Of a stretch of 64,000 bases of DNA, positions 29,526 through 41,100 are shown in pieces. Position 1 is the stretch's first letter. Each line of letters begins with the position of its first letter. The stretch is from Stenotrophomonas nitritireducens. GTDB taxonomy: Bacteria; Pseudomonadota; Gammaproteobacteria; Xanthomonadales; Xanthomonadaceae. A program made the translations under genes and the position numbers. The stretch lies in assembly GCF_001431425.1 (NCBI RefSeq), contig NZ_LDJG01000019.1, forward strand, positions 1 to 64,000, written 5' to 3'. Under the pieces are notes generated by a model that was given only the letters and a program-made list of their open reading frames with translations, made no database searches and was not told the origin of the DNA.

Positions 29526-30416
29526 TCAGCGATCGTCGTGCAGTTGCCCGCCGGGCAGGAACACCCAGGTGCGGGTGACCTGCAGAATGTCGATGTCGTC
29601 GCTGGTGCGGGGCAGGGGCGGGAACGGCTGCGCCAGTTCCACCACCCGCAGCGCGGCGGCGTCCAGCAGCGGCGTGCCGCTGCTGCGCAGGATGCGGCTG
29701 CTTTCCACGCTGCCGTCGCGGCGCACGCCGACGGTGATCACCACTTGGCCGCCGAGACGGCGCTGGCGGGCTTCGTCGGGGTAGTTCAGGTTGCCGACGC
29801 GCTCGGCGCGGTCCACCCAGGCGCGCAGGTAGTTGGCGTAGGCGTATTCGCGGGTGCTGGCCGAGACGAACTTGCGGTTCGGGCGTTTGGCGTACTGCTC
29901 CGAGCGCAGGTGCACCTCGGCGGCCAGCCGCGCCATCTCCGCATCGCGCTGCTCGCGCGCCGTCATCGGGGCATTGATGTCGGGGCGCTCGGGCACGGGC
30001 TGCGGCTGCGCCGCGGCGAGGACCTGTTCGCCCTGCGTGCTGCTGACCACGCGCGCCTGCGGCGGCGGAGGTTCCGCCGCGTCCTGGCGCTGCATCGGCA
30101 CCGGCGCCAGGCCGTCGTCGGGCTGCGGCACGATGCCGGCCTGGCTGTCGCGCGGACGCTGCGGCGTGTCGTGGTCGCCGCCGCCCTGCTGGTTGGCCTG
30201 GGCCAGGAAATCGGCCTGCTTCGGCGTCAGCGGCGTACTGGTCTGGCTGAAGATCACGTCCAGCGTCGGCACCAGTGGTGCGTTGCCGCCGACCGCGAAG
30301 CCCACGCCCAGGATCAGCACGCCGTGCACCAGCAGCGAGAGCGTCAGCGTGGCGCCCAGCCGTTGCGGCTCGGTGACCCGTGCCGGCGGCGGCAGGGCAT
30401 CGGCGGATGCGCTCAT
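29526..30416 (-). CDS. tonB3: TonB-family energy transducer (TonB3-like)
   Basis: 296 residues. One membrane segment near residues 25-43 (LTLSLLVHGVLILGVGFAVG), a Pro/Gln-rich periplasmic stretch, and the C-terminal TonB fold YPDEARQRRLGGQVVITVGV...VESSRILRSSGTPLLD. Ordinary TonB is shorter and works with ExbBD; none is adjacent. In Pseudomonas aeruginosa the gene in the same position next to gshB and pilG (TonB3) is needed for type IV pilus assembly and twitching, so a pilus-related role is more likely than siderophore uptake. ATGA overlap with gshB. Confidence 0.87.
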   Translation of the reverse strand: MSASADALPPPARVTEPQRLGATLTLSLLVHGVLILGVGFAVGGNAPLVPTLDVIFSQTSTPLTPKQADFLAQANQQGGGDHDTPQRPRDSQAGIVPQPDDGLAPVPMQRQDAAEPPPPQARVVSSTQGEQVLAAAQPQPVPERPDINAPMTAREQRDAEMARLAAEVHLRSEQYAKRPNRKFVSASTREYAYANYLRAWVDRAERVGNLNYPDEARQRRLGGQVVITVGVRRDGSVESSRILRSSGTPLLDAAALRVVELAQPFPPLPRTSDDIDILQVTRTWVFLPGGQLHDDR

Positions 30417-31360
30417 CGCGGCAGGCCGGCCTCGAGTGCGTCGAACAGCTGGCCGGCGATGTTCAGCCCGAACTGGGCGTCGAGTTCGCGGGCGCAGGTC
30501 GGGCTGGTGACATTGACCTCGGTGAGGTAGTCACCGATCACGTCCAGGCCGACGAAGCGCATGCCGCGGCGCTTCATCTCCGGGCCGACCTGGGCGGCGA
30601 TCCAGCGGTCGCGCTCGCTCAGCGGACGGCCTTCGCCGCGGCCGCCGGCGGCGAGGTTGCCGCGGAATTCGTCGCCCTGCGGGATGCGCGCCAGGCAGTA
30701 GTCCACCGGCTCACCGTCGATCAGCAGGATGCGCTTGTCGCCGGCGCTGATGTCGGGGATGAAGCGCTGCGCCAGCGCCAGCCGGCGGCCGCCGTCGGTG
30801 AGCGTTTCCAGGATGACGTTGAGGTTCGGATCGCCGGTGCCGCTGCGGAAGATCGAGCGCCCGCCCATGCCGTCCAGCGGCTTGAGCACGACCTGCCCGT
30901 GTTCGTGGGCGAAGGCTTTCAGCGCGGCGTTGCTGCGGCTGACCAGGGTCGGCGGGCAGCATTGCGGGAACAGCAGCGCGGCCAGTTTCTCGTTGTAGTC
31001 GCGCAGCCCCTGCGGGTCGTTGACCACGCAGGCGCCGGCCGCCTGGGCCACCGACAGCACCTGGGTGTCGTAGAGGAACTCGCCGTCGAACGGCGGATCC
31101 TTGCGCATCAGCACGATCTGGCCGGGGCCGAACGCGGTGCGGACGTAGCCGCCCAGGGTGAACCAGCCGGCCGGGTCGTCGCGCACCTGCAGCGGCGCGG
31201 TCTCGGCCACGGCGGTGCCGCCTTCCAGCGCCAGCCCGCCGGGGCGCACGTAATGCAGGCGATGGCCGCGCCGCTGGGCTTCCAGCAGCATGGCGAAGGT
31301 GGTGTCCTTGGCGATCTTGATTTGGGCGATGGGGTCCATCACCACGATGACGTCCAGCAT
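30413..31360 (-). CDS. gshB: Glutathione synthetase
   Basis: 315 residues, normal for bacterial GshB. It joins gamma-glutamylcysteine and glycine using ATP in the cytoplasm. Seen: the N-terminal VVMDPIAQIKIAKDTTFAML (the IKxxKDT(T/S) signature), ATP-grasp elements VVLKPLDGMGGRSIFR, QRFIPDISAGDKRILLIDGE, and the metal region VIGDYLTEVNVTSPTCAREL. The gshB-pilG neighbourhood is conserved in Pseudomonas and Xanthomonads. Confidence 0.97.
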   Translation of the reverse strand: MLDVIVVMDPIAQIKIAKDTTFAMLLEAQRRGHRLHYVRPGGLALEGGTAVAETAPLQVRDDPAGWFTLGGYVRTAFGPGQIVLMRKDPPFDGEFLYDTQVLSVAQAAGACVVNDPQGLRDYNEKLAALLFPQCCPPTLVSRSNAALKAFAHEHGQVVLKPLDGMGGRSIFRSGTGDPNLNVILETLTDGGRRLALAQRFIPDISAGDKRILLIDGEPVDYCLARIPQGDEFRGNLAAGGRGEGRPLSERDRWIAAQVGPEMKRRGMRFVGLDVIGDYLTEVNVTSPTCARELDAQFGLNIAGQLFDALEAGLPR

Positions 31361-31523
31361 GATCCACGGCCTTTCGGGTCAAGCGGCGATGGTAGCGTCC
31401 CGGCGCGACGGGCGCCCAGCGCCATGTGCGGTCCGGAGCGTTGCGGGGGCTGAATGGCCCCGCGCAACGACTGCGATGGGGTTCACACTGCGCGCGGCGC
31501 CGCCCCCGCAACGACGACAGCTC

Positions 31524-31552
31524 TTGACAGTTCGCGGCAGGGCTGGGATATA
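31524..31552 (+). promoter_or_regulatory. Promoter of the pil-chp operon
   Basis: TTGACA (31524-31529), a 17-bp spacer and GATATA (31547-31552). Transcription would start near 31559, giving a leader of about 55 bases before pilG. The -35 is a perfect consensus, unusual in this high-GC window. Confidence 0.7.
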
Positions 31553-31612
31553 GACCGCTTTCGCAGCAGCGCCACATTCAGATGGCGCGCTGCGCGCCCG
31601 GGGAATATCGCA

Positions 31613-32014
31613 ATGGTTGAAAACATGGCTGCGGGTGGGGAACTCGCAGGGCTGAAGGTGATGGTCATCGATGATTCGAAGACCATCCGGCGTACCGCCG
31701 AGACACTGCTCAAGCGCGAAGGCTGCGAGGTCGTGACCGCGACCGACGGTTTCGAGGCACTGGCCAAGATCGCCGACCAGCAGCCGCAGATCATCTTCGT
31801 CGACATCATGATGCCGCGCCTGGACGGCTACCAGACCTGCGCGCTGATCAAGGGCAACCAGCTCTTCAAGTCCACGCCGGTGATCATGCTGTCCTCCAAG
31901 GACGGCCTGTTCGACAAGGCGCGCGGGCGCATCGTCGGCTCCGAGCAGTATCTGACCAAGCCATTCACCCGCGAAGAACTGCTGGGCGCCATCCGCACAT
32001 ACGTCAACGCCTGA
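31613..32014 (+). CDS. pilG: Twitching response regulator PilG
   Basis: 133 residues; single receiver domain with no output domain. Acidic pair D20-D21 (VMVIDDSKTIRRT), phospho-acceptor D64 in IIFVDIMMPRLDG, and the lysine of YLTKPFTREEL. The start at 31613 has GGGGA eight bases upstream; an in-frame ATG at 31454 is less likely. PilG is phosphorylated by ChpA and promotes pilus extension, acting on PilB and adenylate cyclase in Pseudomonas. First gene of the pil-chp operon. Confidence 0.96.
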   Translation: MVENMAAGGELAGLKVMVIDDSKTIRRTAETLLKREGCEVVTATDGFEALAKIADQQPQIIFVDIMMPRLDGYQTCALIKGNQLFKSTPVIMLSSKDGLFDKARGRIVGSEQYLTKPFTREELLGAIRTYVNA

Positions 32015-32030
32015 CCAGGGGGTAAGGCAC

Positions 32031-32393
32031 ATGGCTCGAATCCTGTTGATCGAGGACTCACCGACCGACCGGGCGGTGTTCACGCAGTGGCTGGAAAAGG
32101 CCGGGCACGAGGTGCTCGCCACCGACAATGCCGAGGACGGCCTGCAGATGGCGCGCAGCCAGGCGCCGCAACTGGTGCTGATGGACGTGGTGCTGCCGGG
32201 CATGAGCGGCTTCCAGGCCACCCGCGCGCTGTCGCGCGACGAGGCCACCCGCGGCATTCCGGTGCTGATCGTCAGCACCAAGAGCATGGAGACCGACATG
32301 GCCTGGGGCATGCGCCAGGGCGCGTCGGATTACGTGGTGAAGCCGCCGCGCGAGGACGACCTGATCGCGCGGATCAACAAACTGGTGGGTTGA
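32031..32393 (+). CDS. pilH: Twitching response regulator PilH
   Basis: 120 residues, receiver only. Acidic pocket E8-D9 (ILLIEDSPTDRAV), phospho-acceptor D52 (LVLMDVVLPGMSG), switch Ser in VLIVSTKSM and Lys in YVVKPPREDDL. PilH counters PilG and acts as phosphate sink or retraction regulator. Sixteen bases after pilG, with a GGGGG-rich ribosome site; its stop overlaps the start of pilI (TGATG). Confidence 0.96.
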   Translation: MARILLIEDSPTDRAVFTQWLEKAGHEVLATDNAEDGLQMARSQAPQLVLMDVVLPGMSGFQATRALSRDEATRGIPVLIVSTKSMETDMAWGMRQGASDYVVKPPREDDLIARINKLVG

Positions 32394-32923
32394 TGCGATC
32401 TCCCTTCGACATCCTCGAGGCTTACGAGCAGCGCAGCCTGGCGCACGCGGTACAGCTGCCGGAGCGGCACTTCTCCACCGACGTGTGGCGCGGCGTCGGC
32501 TACCGCATCGGCGGCCGACGCCTGGTATCCGATTTCCGCGAGGTGGTCGAGATCGTGCCGATGCCGCCGGTCACGCCGGTGCCCGGCGCGCAGCCGTGGC
32601 TGCTGGGCGTGGGCAACCTGCGCGGCAACCTGTTCCCGGTGGTGGACCTGAAGTACTTCCTGGAAGGGCAGCGCACCGTCCAGCAGGAAGGCCACCGCGT
32701 GCTGATCATGCGCCAGACCGGCGGCGACGTCGCCATCAGCATCGACGAACTCTACGGACAGCGCAGCTTCGAACTGTCCACCCAGGTCCCGGCCGGCGAC
32801 ATCGCCCAGGGCCGCTACGCCCATTTCGTCGAGCATGCCTTCAACGATGGCGGCCACGACTGGGGCGTGTTCTCGCTTTCCCTGCTGTCGCGCACGCCTG
32901 AATTCCGGCAGGCCGCCGCCTGA
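32393..32923 (+). CDS. pilI: CheW-like adaptor PilI
   Basis: 176 residues, a single CheW domain: [40 protein letters not shown] with the conserved NLRG turn, PVVDLKYFL, and [20 protein letters not shown]. It links the receptor PilJ to the ChpA kinase at the inner-membrane pole. Translation is coupled to pilH through the TGATG overlap. Confidence 0.95.
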   Translation: MRSPFDILEAYEQRSLAHAVQLPERHFSTDVWRGVGYRIGGRRLVSDFREVVEIVPMPPVTPVPGAQPWLLGVGNLRGNLFPVVDLKYFLEGQRTVQQEGHRVLIMRQTGGDVAISIDELYGQRSFELSTQVPAGDIAQGRYAHFVEHAFNDGGHDWGVFSLSLLSRTPEFRQAAA

Positions 32924-32964
32924 GTGCGGGCCCGCCTTTCCGTATTGGATACCGAGGTCGAAAC

Positions 32965-35001
32965 ATGAGTACTGCTCCGGACGCCGCCAAGACCGGCAAG
33001 CTTGGCAACGTGGGTACCAATTTCTGGCTGGGCCTGCTGGTACTGTCGATGATCGTGTTCGGCGCCAACACCGGCGTCGCGACCTGGCAGGGCAGCCGCC
33101 TGGCAGGCGCGGGCACCGGCGCGGCCGACCTGCAGGTGCTGTCGCAGCAGCTGGCCAACCAGGGCCGCGAGGCGGTGGCGGGCAACCGCGAGGCCTACGC
33201 CGCGTTCAAGGACACCCGTGCCAAGGTCGACCGCACCGTGGGCGAGCTGAAGAGCCGCTTCGGCGAGGAAGCCGGCGTGGCCGCACCGCTGCGCCAGCTG
33301 GTCGAGACCTGGCAGCCGCTGTCCAAGAACGCCGAACAGATCGTGGCCAGCGAGCCCGCCGTCCTGGCGCTGGCCGGCAACGCCGACAGCTTCGTCGGCG
33401 CGGTGCCGCAGCTGCAGGCACAGCTGAACGAAGTGGTGCGCGCGATGACCGCCGGCGGCGCCCAGTCCACGCAGATCTACAACGGCCTGCAGCAGGTCGT
33501 GGTGGTCGGCTCCATGGCCCGCCGCGTCACCGAAATCCGTGCTGGCGGCCCCGGCGCCAGCGGTGCCGGCGATGCGCTGGCGCGCGACATGACCGTGTTC
33601 ACCCAGGTGCTCGAAGGCCTGCGCAGCGGCAACGAAGAGCTGGGCATCGCCGCGGTGCGCAACCCCAACGCGCAGGTGGCGCTGGAGCAGTCGACCACCC
33701 AGTGGACCAAGATGAAGAAGGACGCCGACGCGATCCTGGCCAGCTCGCGCAACCTGTTCGCCGCGCAGTCCTCGGCCGCGGCGCTGGCCAGCGGCTCGGA
33801 CCGCATGCTGGACAACAGCCGCAAGCTGTTCGATGCCTTCTCCGCATTCGGTTCCACCCGCGACACCCGCATCTTCCCGAACTTCTGGTGGAGCGTGGTG
33901 TTCGGCGCGCTGTCGGTGCTGTCGATCATCGGCTTCGTGTGGAGCACGGTGCGCAGCCGGTCGCGCGAACAGGAACTGCGCTACCAGACCCAGGTGGAAT
34001 TCAACAGCCGCAACCAGCAGGCGATCATGCGGCTGCTGGACGAAATCAGCTCGCTGGGCGAAGGCGACCTGACGGTCAAGGCCTCGGTGACCGAGGACAT
34101 GACCGGCGCCATCGCCGACGCCATCAACTACGCCGTGGACGAACTGCGGCACCTGGTGACCACGATCAACGACATCTCCAGCAAGGTGGCGGTGTCGGCG
34201 CAGGAAACCCAGGCCACGGCCATGCAGCTGGCCGAAGCAGCCGGCCACCAGGCCGACGAGATCACCAGCGCCTCGGACCGCATCGGCGAGATCGCGACCT
34301 CCATCGAGCAGGTGTCGCGCAACTCCAGCGAGTCGGCCGAAGTGGCGCAGCGCTCGGTGGTCATCGCCACCGAGGGCGCCGGCGTGGTGCGCCAGACCAT
34401 CCAGGGCATGGACCAGATCCGCGACCAGATCCAGGAAACCTCCAAGCGCATCAAGCGCCTGGGCGAGTCCTCGCAGGAAATCGGCTCGATCGTGGAACTG
34501 ATCAACGACATTTCCGAGCAGACCAACATCCTGGCGTTGAACGCGGCGGTGCAGGCGGCATCGGCCGGCGAGGCGGGCCGCGGCTTCGCGGTCGTGGCCG
34601 ACGAAGTGCAGCGGCTGGCAGAACGCACCTCCGGCGCGACCCGCCGGATCGAAGGCCTGGTGCAGGCCATCCAGGCCGATACCAACGAAGCGGTGACCTC
34701 GATGGAGCAGACCACCGCCGAAGTGGTGTCGGGTGCGCGCCTGGCCGAGGACGCCGGTACCGCGCTGACCGAAATCGAACGCGTGTCCAACGCGCTCAAC
34801 ACCTTGATCAAGAACATCTCCATCGCCGCACACCAGCAGGCCGCCGCCGCTACCGACATCACCCAGACCATGGGCGTGATCCGGCAGATCACCGGCCAGA
34901 CCTCGCAGGGTGCCGGGCAGACCGCCGATTCGCTTGGACAGCTCAACCAGCTGGCCGCGGACCTGCGCCGTTCGGTGGCCGACTTCAAGCTGCCGGCCTG
35001 A
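32965..35001 (+). CDS. pilJ: Methyl-accepting chemoreceptor PilJ
   Basis: 678 residues. Two membrane spans ([20 protein letters not shown] near residue 22 and [19 protein letters not shown] near 315) flank a helical periplasmic PilJ-type region rich in Ala/Gln/Arg helices. A HAMP-like segment and long coiled coil follow, with the signalling tip [20 protein letters not shown] and [20 protein letters not shown]. It senses type IV pilus contact in Pseudomonas. No CheR/PilK gene is next to it, so whether its helices are methylated is doubtful. Confidence 0.95.
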   Translation: MSTAPDAAKTGKLGNVGTNFWLGLLVLSMIVFGANTGVATWQGSRLAGAGTGAADLQVLSQQLANQGREAVAGNREAYAAFKDTRAKVDRTVGELKSRFGEEAGVAAPLRQLVETWQPLSKNAEQIVASEPAVLALAGNADSFVGAVPQLQAQLNEVVRAMTAGGAQSTQIYNGLQQVVVVGSMARRVTEIRAGGPGASGAGDALARDMTVFTQVLEGLRSGNEELGIAAVRNPNAQVALEQSTTQWTKMKKDADAILASSRNLFAAQSSAAALASGSDRMLDNSRKLFDAFSAFGSTRDTRIFPNFWWSVVFGALSVLSIIGFVWSTVRSRSREQELRYQTQVEFNSRNQQAIMRLLDEISSLGEGDLTVKASVTEDMTGAIADAINYAVDELRHLVTTINDISSKVAVSAQETQATAMQLAEAAGHQADEITSASDRIGEIATSIEQVSRNSSESAEVAQRSVVIATEGAGVVRQTIQGMDQIRDQIQETSKRIKRLGESSQEIGSIVELINDISEQTNILALNAAVQAASAGEAGRGFAVVADEVQRLAERTSGATRRIEGLVQAIQADTNEAVTSMEQTTAEVVSGARLAEDAGTALTEIERVSNALNTLIKNISIAAHQQAAAATDITQTMGVIRQITGQTSQGAGQTADSLGQLNQLAADLRRSVADFKLPA

Positions 35002-35109
35002 ACCGGTTGAACGGGCGGGGATGGAAAGGAACCAGCAGATGATGTGTCGTCATACCGCAGAGCAGGGCCGCCCGGACGGCATGCGAACGATGCTGCACGG
35101 GGGAGTGCG

Positions 35110-38100
35110 ATGAGTACCTTGCGCGATGCGATGAGCCACGCGGCGCTGGGCTGGGTCAAGCCCGAGCTGGACGAGACCCTGCGCCAGGCGCGCAGCGAGA
35201 TCGAGTACTTCGTCGAGGACCCGGCCGACACCAGCCGCATGCGCTTCTGCGCCGGCTACCTGCACCAGGTGCAGGGCACGCTGCGCATGGTCGAGCTGTA
35301 TGCCCCGGCGATGGTGGCCGAGGAACTGGAACTGCTGGCCGACGCCGTGCGCGATGGCGCCGTGCCGGACCGCGACGAGGCCTGCGCCACCCTGATGCGC
35401 GGCACCGTGCTGCTGCCCGACTACCTGGAGCGCCTGCAGAACGGCCACCGCGACATTCCGATCGTGCTGCTGCCGCTGCTCAACGAGATCCGCGCCGCGC
35501 GCGCCGCCGAGGGCATCAACGAAGGCGTGCTGCTGGCCTTCGACCCGGAAGCGGGCAAGGCCAGCGAGGCCGAACTGGAACACGCGCGCGGCAGCCTGCA
35601 GGGACGCAACCGCGAACTGCTGGACACTGTCGGCAACGCGGTGAAGGAAGAACTGCTGCGCATCAAGGATGCGCTGGACCTGCACGTGCGCCTGGGCGGC
35701 GCGACCGCCGACCTGCAGGCCCAGGTCAACGAACTGGGCGCCGTGTCCGACACGCTGGGCGTGATGGGACTGGGCGTGGCCCGCGGCGTGGTCGCGCAGC
35801 AGCGCGACGCGCTGCGCGAAGTGGTGGATGGCAGCCGTCCCATGGACGACAACCTGCTGCTCGACATCGCCGGCGCGCTGCTTTACGTCGACGCCTCGCT
35901 GGACGACCAGGTCGCCTACCTCGGCGCCACCCTGGAGGGCGACGAGGATCCGGCCGCGGTGGAGACCCGGCGCACGGTCGAGGTGCTGGCGCACGAGGCC
36001 ATCGCCAATTTCGCGGCCGCGCGCGAGGCCTTCGTCGCCTTCATCGAGACCAACTGGGAGCACGCGCGCCTGCAGGACGTGCCGCGCCTGCTGGACGAGG
36101 TTTCCGGCGCGCTGCGCATGCTCGATCTGCAGGCGCCGGCGGACTACATGAACGGCATCCGCCAGTACATCGGCGTCGAACTGATCGGGCGCAGGCGCAT
36201 TCCCGGCGGGCGCCAGCTGGACACGCTGGCCGATGCCATGGCCAGCCTCGAGTACTACCTCGAAGCGCTGCGCGAGCGGCGCCCGGGCCGCGAGGAAATC
36301 CTGGACATCACCCGCAGCAGCCTGGAGGCGCTGCGCTATTGGCCGGTGCCCGTGGCAGGTGCGCAGGAGGAGGCCGCTCCGGCGATGTCGGAGACGGTCG
36401 CGGCGTTTGCCGTGGAGGAAGCCCCGGACCTGCGGGAAACGCAGGACGTCGCGCCCTCCGTCGACGACGCGCGGCAGCCGTCCGCCGCGCCTGTGGTACA
36501 GGAAGCCGCCGCCGCGCCCTTCGCGCCGCCGGCCCGGCCGCTGGTGTTCGGCGACGCCATCCATGCGTTCACGGCGCCGGCTTCGCCGGTAGCGGCCACC
36601 GAGCCACCGCCGCTGCCGCCGTTGGATGCCGCTTCTGATTTCCCGGCGTTCGATCCGGTGGCTGCCGAAGGTCTGTCCGTCGCGACGGAAGGCGATGCCC
36701 CGACCGTCGCGCCGCTGGACTTCGATGCCGGCTTCGAGCCGGCGCCGGGCACGACGCCCGGCGCTGGCCTGCCGCAGGCGGATCACCTGGCTTCCAGCGG
36801 ATTCCTGGCCTTCGACCCGATCGCCGCGGAAGCGGAAACGGCGTCGCATACGGACATCGTGCTGGAGCCTTTCGTCGCCGATGCCGGCGAAGATACCGCC
36901 GAGGCGCATACCGGGTCCCACGAATTCCTTGCCTTCGACCCGGTCAGTGCCGAGCCATGGGCGCCGGTCGAGGAAGCATCCGCAGCGGGCGGCGCCGATG
37001 CGCTGCTGCCCATCGATGCATCGTCGTTCGAATTCACTCCCGAGGAGCCGGTTGCCGAGCCGGTCATGGTGGACGCGGCGCCCACCGACGCCGCCACGTC
37101 GGAAGCCGAAGCTCCGGCCGTCGCAGGCCCGGCCGGCGAGGCGCCCGCGGCGGACAGCGAAATGGCGGCCTTCATGGCCGAACTGGACAAGGCCGCCGCC
37201 TCCTTCGATCCTCTCGCGGCCCCGGTCGACGCGGCGCCTGCCGTGCCGGCACCGGCCGAAACGGCTGTCCCTCCCGCACAGGCCGGCGAAGGCCTGGACG
37301 GCGGCTTCGACAACGATGCCGAGCAGATCGACCAGGACATCCGCGATGTCTTCATCGAAGAGTTCGACGAAGAGCTGCTGAACCTGGGCCGCCTGCTGCC
37401 GGCATGGCGCGCCGCGCCGGACAGCGTGGAACGCCTGCGCCCGGTGCGGCGCGTGTTCCATACGCTCAAGGGCAGCGGCCGCCTGGTCGGCGCGCGCACG
37501 CTGGGCGAGTTCAGCTGGAAGATCGAGAGCATGCTCAACCGCGTGCTCGACGGCAGCCGTCCGGCAAGCCCGGCGGTGGTGGCCCTGGTCAACCAGGCCT
37601 ATGAGGTGTTGCCGCAGTTCAATGCCGCCCTGCGCGACAACGGCCGCATCCATGCCGATGTGCCGGGCCTGCAGGACATCGCCGACCGCGTCGCCGCCGG
37701 CGAGGAGGCCTTTTATGTCGCTGGCGCCGGCGTGGCGCCCGCTGCGCCCCCGGCCGCCGCACCGGTGGCCGCGACTCCTGCCGCCAGCGGTACGCCGGCT
37801 TCGGTGGACAGCGTGCTGCGCGAGATCCTTGAAGCCGAAGTGGGCCAGCACCTGGCCACGGTCGAGGCCTGGCTGTCGCAGTCGCGCCCCGAGCCGCAGC
37901 CGGTGAGCGAGGAACTGCTGCGCGCCGTACACACCATGAGCGGCGCCTTCGCGATGACCGAGGTGCCGGAGATCACCGCGGTGACCGCGCCGGTCGAGTC
38001 GTTCGTGAAGCGCTCGCTCGCCAACGCGGTGGTCCCGTCTGCCGACGGCGTCTCCGCGCTGGGCGAGGCCGCCATCGCCGTGGCCACCACCATCACCGCG

Positions 38101-41100
38101 CTGCAGGCGCCGTCGCCGCTGATCCCGTCGTTCGCACCGCTGGCCGCGCGCCTGCAGGCGCTGGCCGATGCCTTGCCGGAGGTGCAGTGGCCGCCGCAGG
38201 TGCACGAGGGGATCGACGACGAAGACCTGGCGGCCGTGCCAGCGCCCGCCGCCGACGCGGAACCGGCCCCGGCATCGCTGCCGGTGGCCGGGGAACTGGC
38301 CGGCATCGGCGACCTTTCCGCCTATTTCGATCCCGCGCTGCTGGAGGCCTCGTTCGCCGGCCTGCCGGCTCAGGACGCCGCCGATCATCCGCCGGTGGAA
38401 GCCGAAGCGCCTGCTGCCGGCAGCGAAGCGCCGGCCGAGGTGTCGGTCTTCGACTGGCCGGCCGAGCCGGAAAGCGAAGCGCAGCCGGAAGTCCCGGGCC
38501 TGCCGCACGATGCGCTGGATACGCACCCGGCGCCGGGCGGATCGATGGACGACGCCGGAACCGCTCCGTCGCTGGACAGCATCGCGCCGGAAGAATACGC
38601 GGGCACCGAACTGGTGGCCGAGCCGGTGATGGAAGAAGCGCCGGCCGACGTCGAGACCGTCGAGGGGGCGTTGGACGAGGTGCCGGTCGCGGTATCCGTC
38701 GAGGAACCGGAGCCTTCCGGACAGCCGCAGGTGGACGATGCCGGTGCCGCGCAGGCGCCTGCAATCGAGGAAGCACTGGCTGGCGATGCCGGCGCCGTGT
38801 CCGATGACCTGAATGCCGCACCGGTCGTGGAAGAAACGGTCGCTCCGGACGAGCTGATGCCGGAAGTTGCCGAAGCAGCTGCCGGGCATGAGGGAACGGT
38901 CGAAGTCGCCGTCGAGACCGCAGAAGACGAAACTGTCGCCGAATCCGAATCCGAATCCGAATCCGAATCCGAATCCGAATCCGAAGCCGAAGCCGAAGCC
39001 GAAGCCGAAGCCGAAGCCGAAGTACCGGTCGCCGAGGCGCCGGTCGAACTGGCGCCGCTGACCACGCCGGTGCAGGAAGCCGCGGCTCCCGCGGCCGCCG
39101 CCGAAGCGGCTGCCTTCGATGCCGGCCCGCTCGACTTCGACGACCTCGACCGCGAACTGGTCGATATCTTCGTCGAGGAAGGCAAGGACCTGCTCGACCA
39201 CTGCGACCGGCTCATCAGCGAACTGCGTTCGGCGCCGGAAGACCGCGAACTGCTGGCCGGGCTGCAGCGCGACCTGCACACGCTCAAGGGCGGCGCGCGC
39301 ATGGCCGGCATCAACGCCATCGGCGACCTTGGCCACGGCATCGAATCGCTGCTGGAAGCAGTGGCGGCCAGTCGCACCGAGATCGGCCGCGGCGACGTGC
39401 AGCTGCTGGAGCGCGGTTTCGACCGCCTGCACCAGTTGCTGATCCGTACCGGCGCGCACCGCGCGGTGCAGATGCCGGCCGATCTCATCGAGGCGTTCGA
39501 AACCCGCACCGCTGGTCGCGCCGAAGCGCTGGAAGCGGCGATGGTCATGCCGGACGCCGCGACGCAGCTGGCGGAACCGGTCGAATCGACGCCGGTCGCC
39601 GAAGCGGAAACGTTGCCGGAACCGGAAGCGACGGTCACCGATGTGGCGCCGCTGTCGGCGGCAGAGGCCGGCGACGCTGCCGCCTTGGACGTTCCGTCCG
39701 CCATGGAAGCGGCTTACGCCGCCGATACGCGGGCCAGCGAACCGCAGACGCTGGCGCCTGCCGGAATCGCCGCCGAGCCCTTGTCGGCACCGGTGGTCGA
39801 AGCGCAGGCCGTCGACGAGGAAGGCGCGACCCGTACCCAGGAACAGGTGCGCGTCCGCGCCGACCTGCTCGACCGCCTGGTCAACCACGCAGGTGAAGTC
39901 GCGATCTACCGCTCGCGCCTGGAACAGCAGCTGGGCGCGTTCCGCAGCGCCATGGGCGAGCTGGACCGCACCAACGCCCGTCTGCGCGACCAGCTGCGCC
40001 GCCTGGACCTCGAGACCGAGGCGCAGATCGTCGCCCGCTACCGCCGCGAGCAGGAGCAGGCCGACCAGGCGTTCGATCCGCTGGAGCTGGACCGCTTCTC
40101 CACGCTGCAGCAGCTCAGCCGCGCGTTGAACGAATCGGCGGCCGACCTTGGCGGCCTGCAGGGCGTGCTCGACGACCTGTCGCGCAATTACGACGCCCTG
40201 CTGCAGCAGCAGTCGCGCGTCAGCTCGGAACTGCAGGACGGCCTGATGCGCGCGCGCATGGTGCCGTTCGACGGCCTGGTGCCGCGCCTGCGCCGCGTGG
40301 TGCGGCAAGCCGCGCACGACATCGACAAGCAGGTGCACCTGAACCTGGAAGGTACGCACGGCGAACTCGACCGCAACGTGCTCGACCGCATGGTCGCGCC
40401 GTTGGAGCACATGCTGCGCAACTCCGTAGCCCACGGTCTGGAGACGCCGGAACAGCGCGTCGCCGCCGGCAAGCCCGAGGAAGGCAGCATCACCCTGCGC
40501 CTGCGCCGCGAAGGTTCGGAAATCGTGCTGGAAGTGGCCGACGACGGCGCCGGCCTGGACCGCGAGGCGATCCGCCGCCGCGGTGAGCAGCGCGGCCTGA
40601 TCCAGCCCGGCGAACAGCTCGACGACGCGCAGCTGGACAACCTCATCTTCGCCTCCGGCTTCAGCACCAGCGAGCAGGTCAGCCAGCTCGCCGGCCGCGG
40701 CGTGGGCATGGACGTGGTGCGCAACGAAGTCCGCCAGCTCGGTGGCTCGGTGGACATCCACTCGGTCCGCGGTCAGGGCGTCACCTTCACCCTGCGCCTG
40801 CCGCAGACGCTGGCCGTCACCCAGGCCGTGTTCGTGCGCATCGGCGAGACCACCTTCGCCGTGCCGGTGGCCTCGGTCAGCGGCATCGGCCGCATCGCCC
40901 GCGAGCGCTTCGAGTCCGGCGAGGGCGGTTACCACTACAACGGTGAGGATTTCGCGCTGCACGACCTCGGCACGCTGGTCGGGCAGGCCGCGGCCAAGGC
41001 CGAAGGCCAGCCGCAGATCCCGCTGCTGCTGGTGCGCGCGGGCGACCTGCGCGCCGCCGTGGCGATCGACCAGGTGCTGGGCAACCGCGAAATCGTGGTC

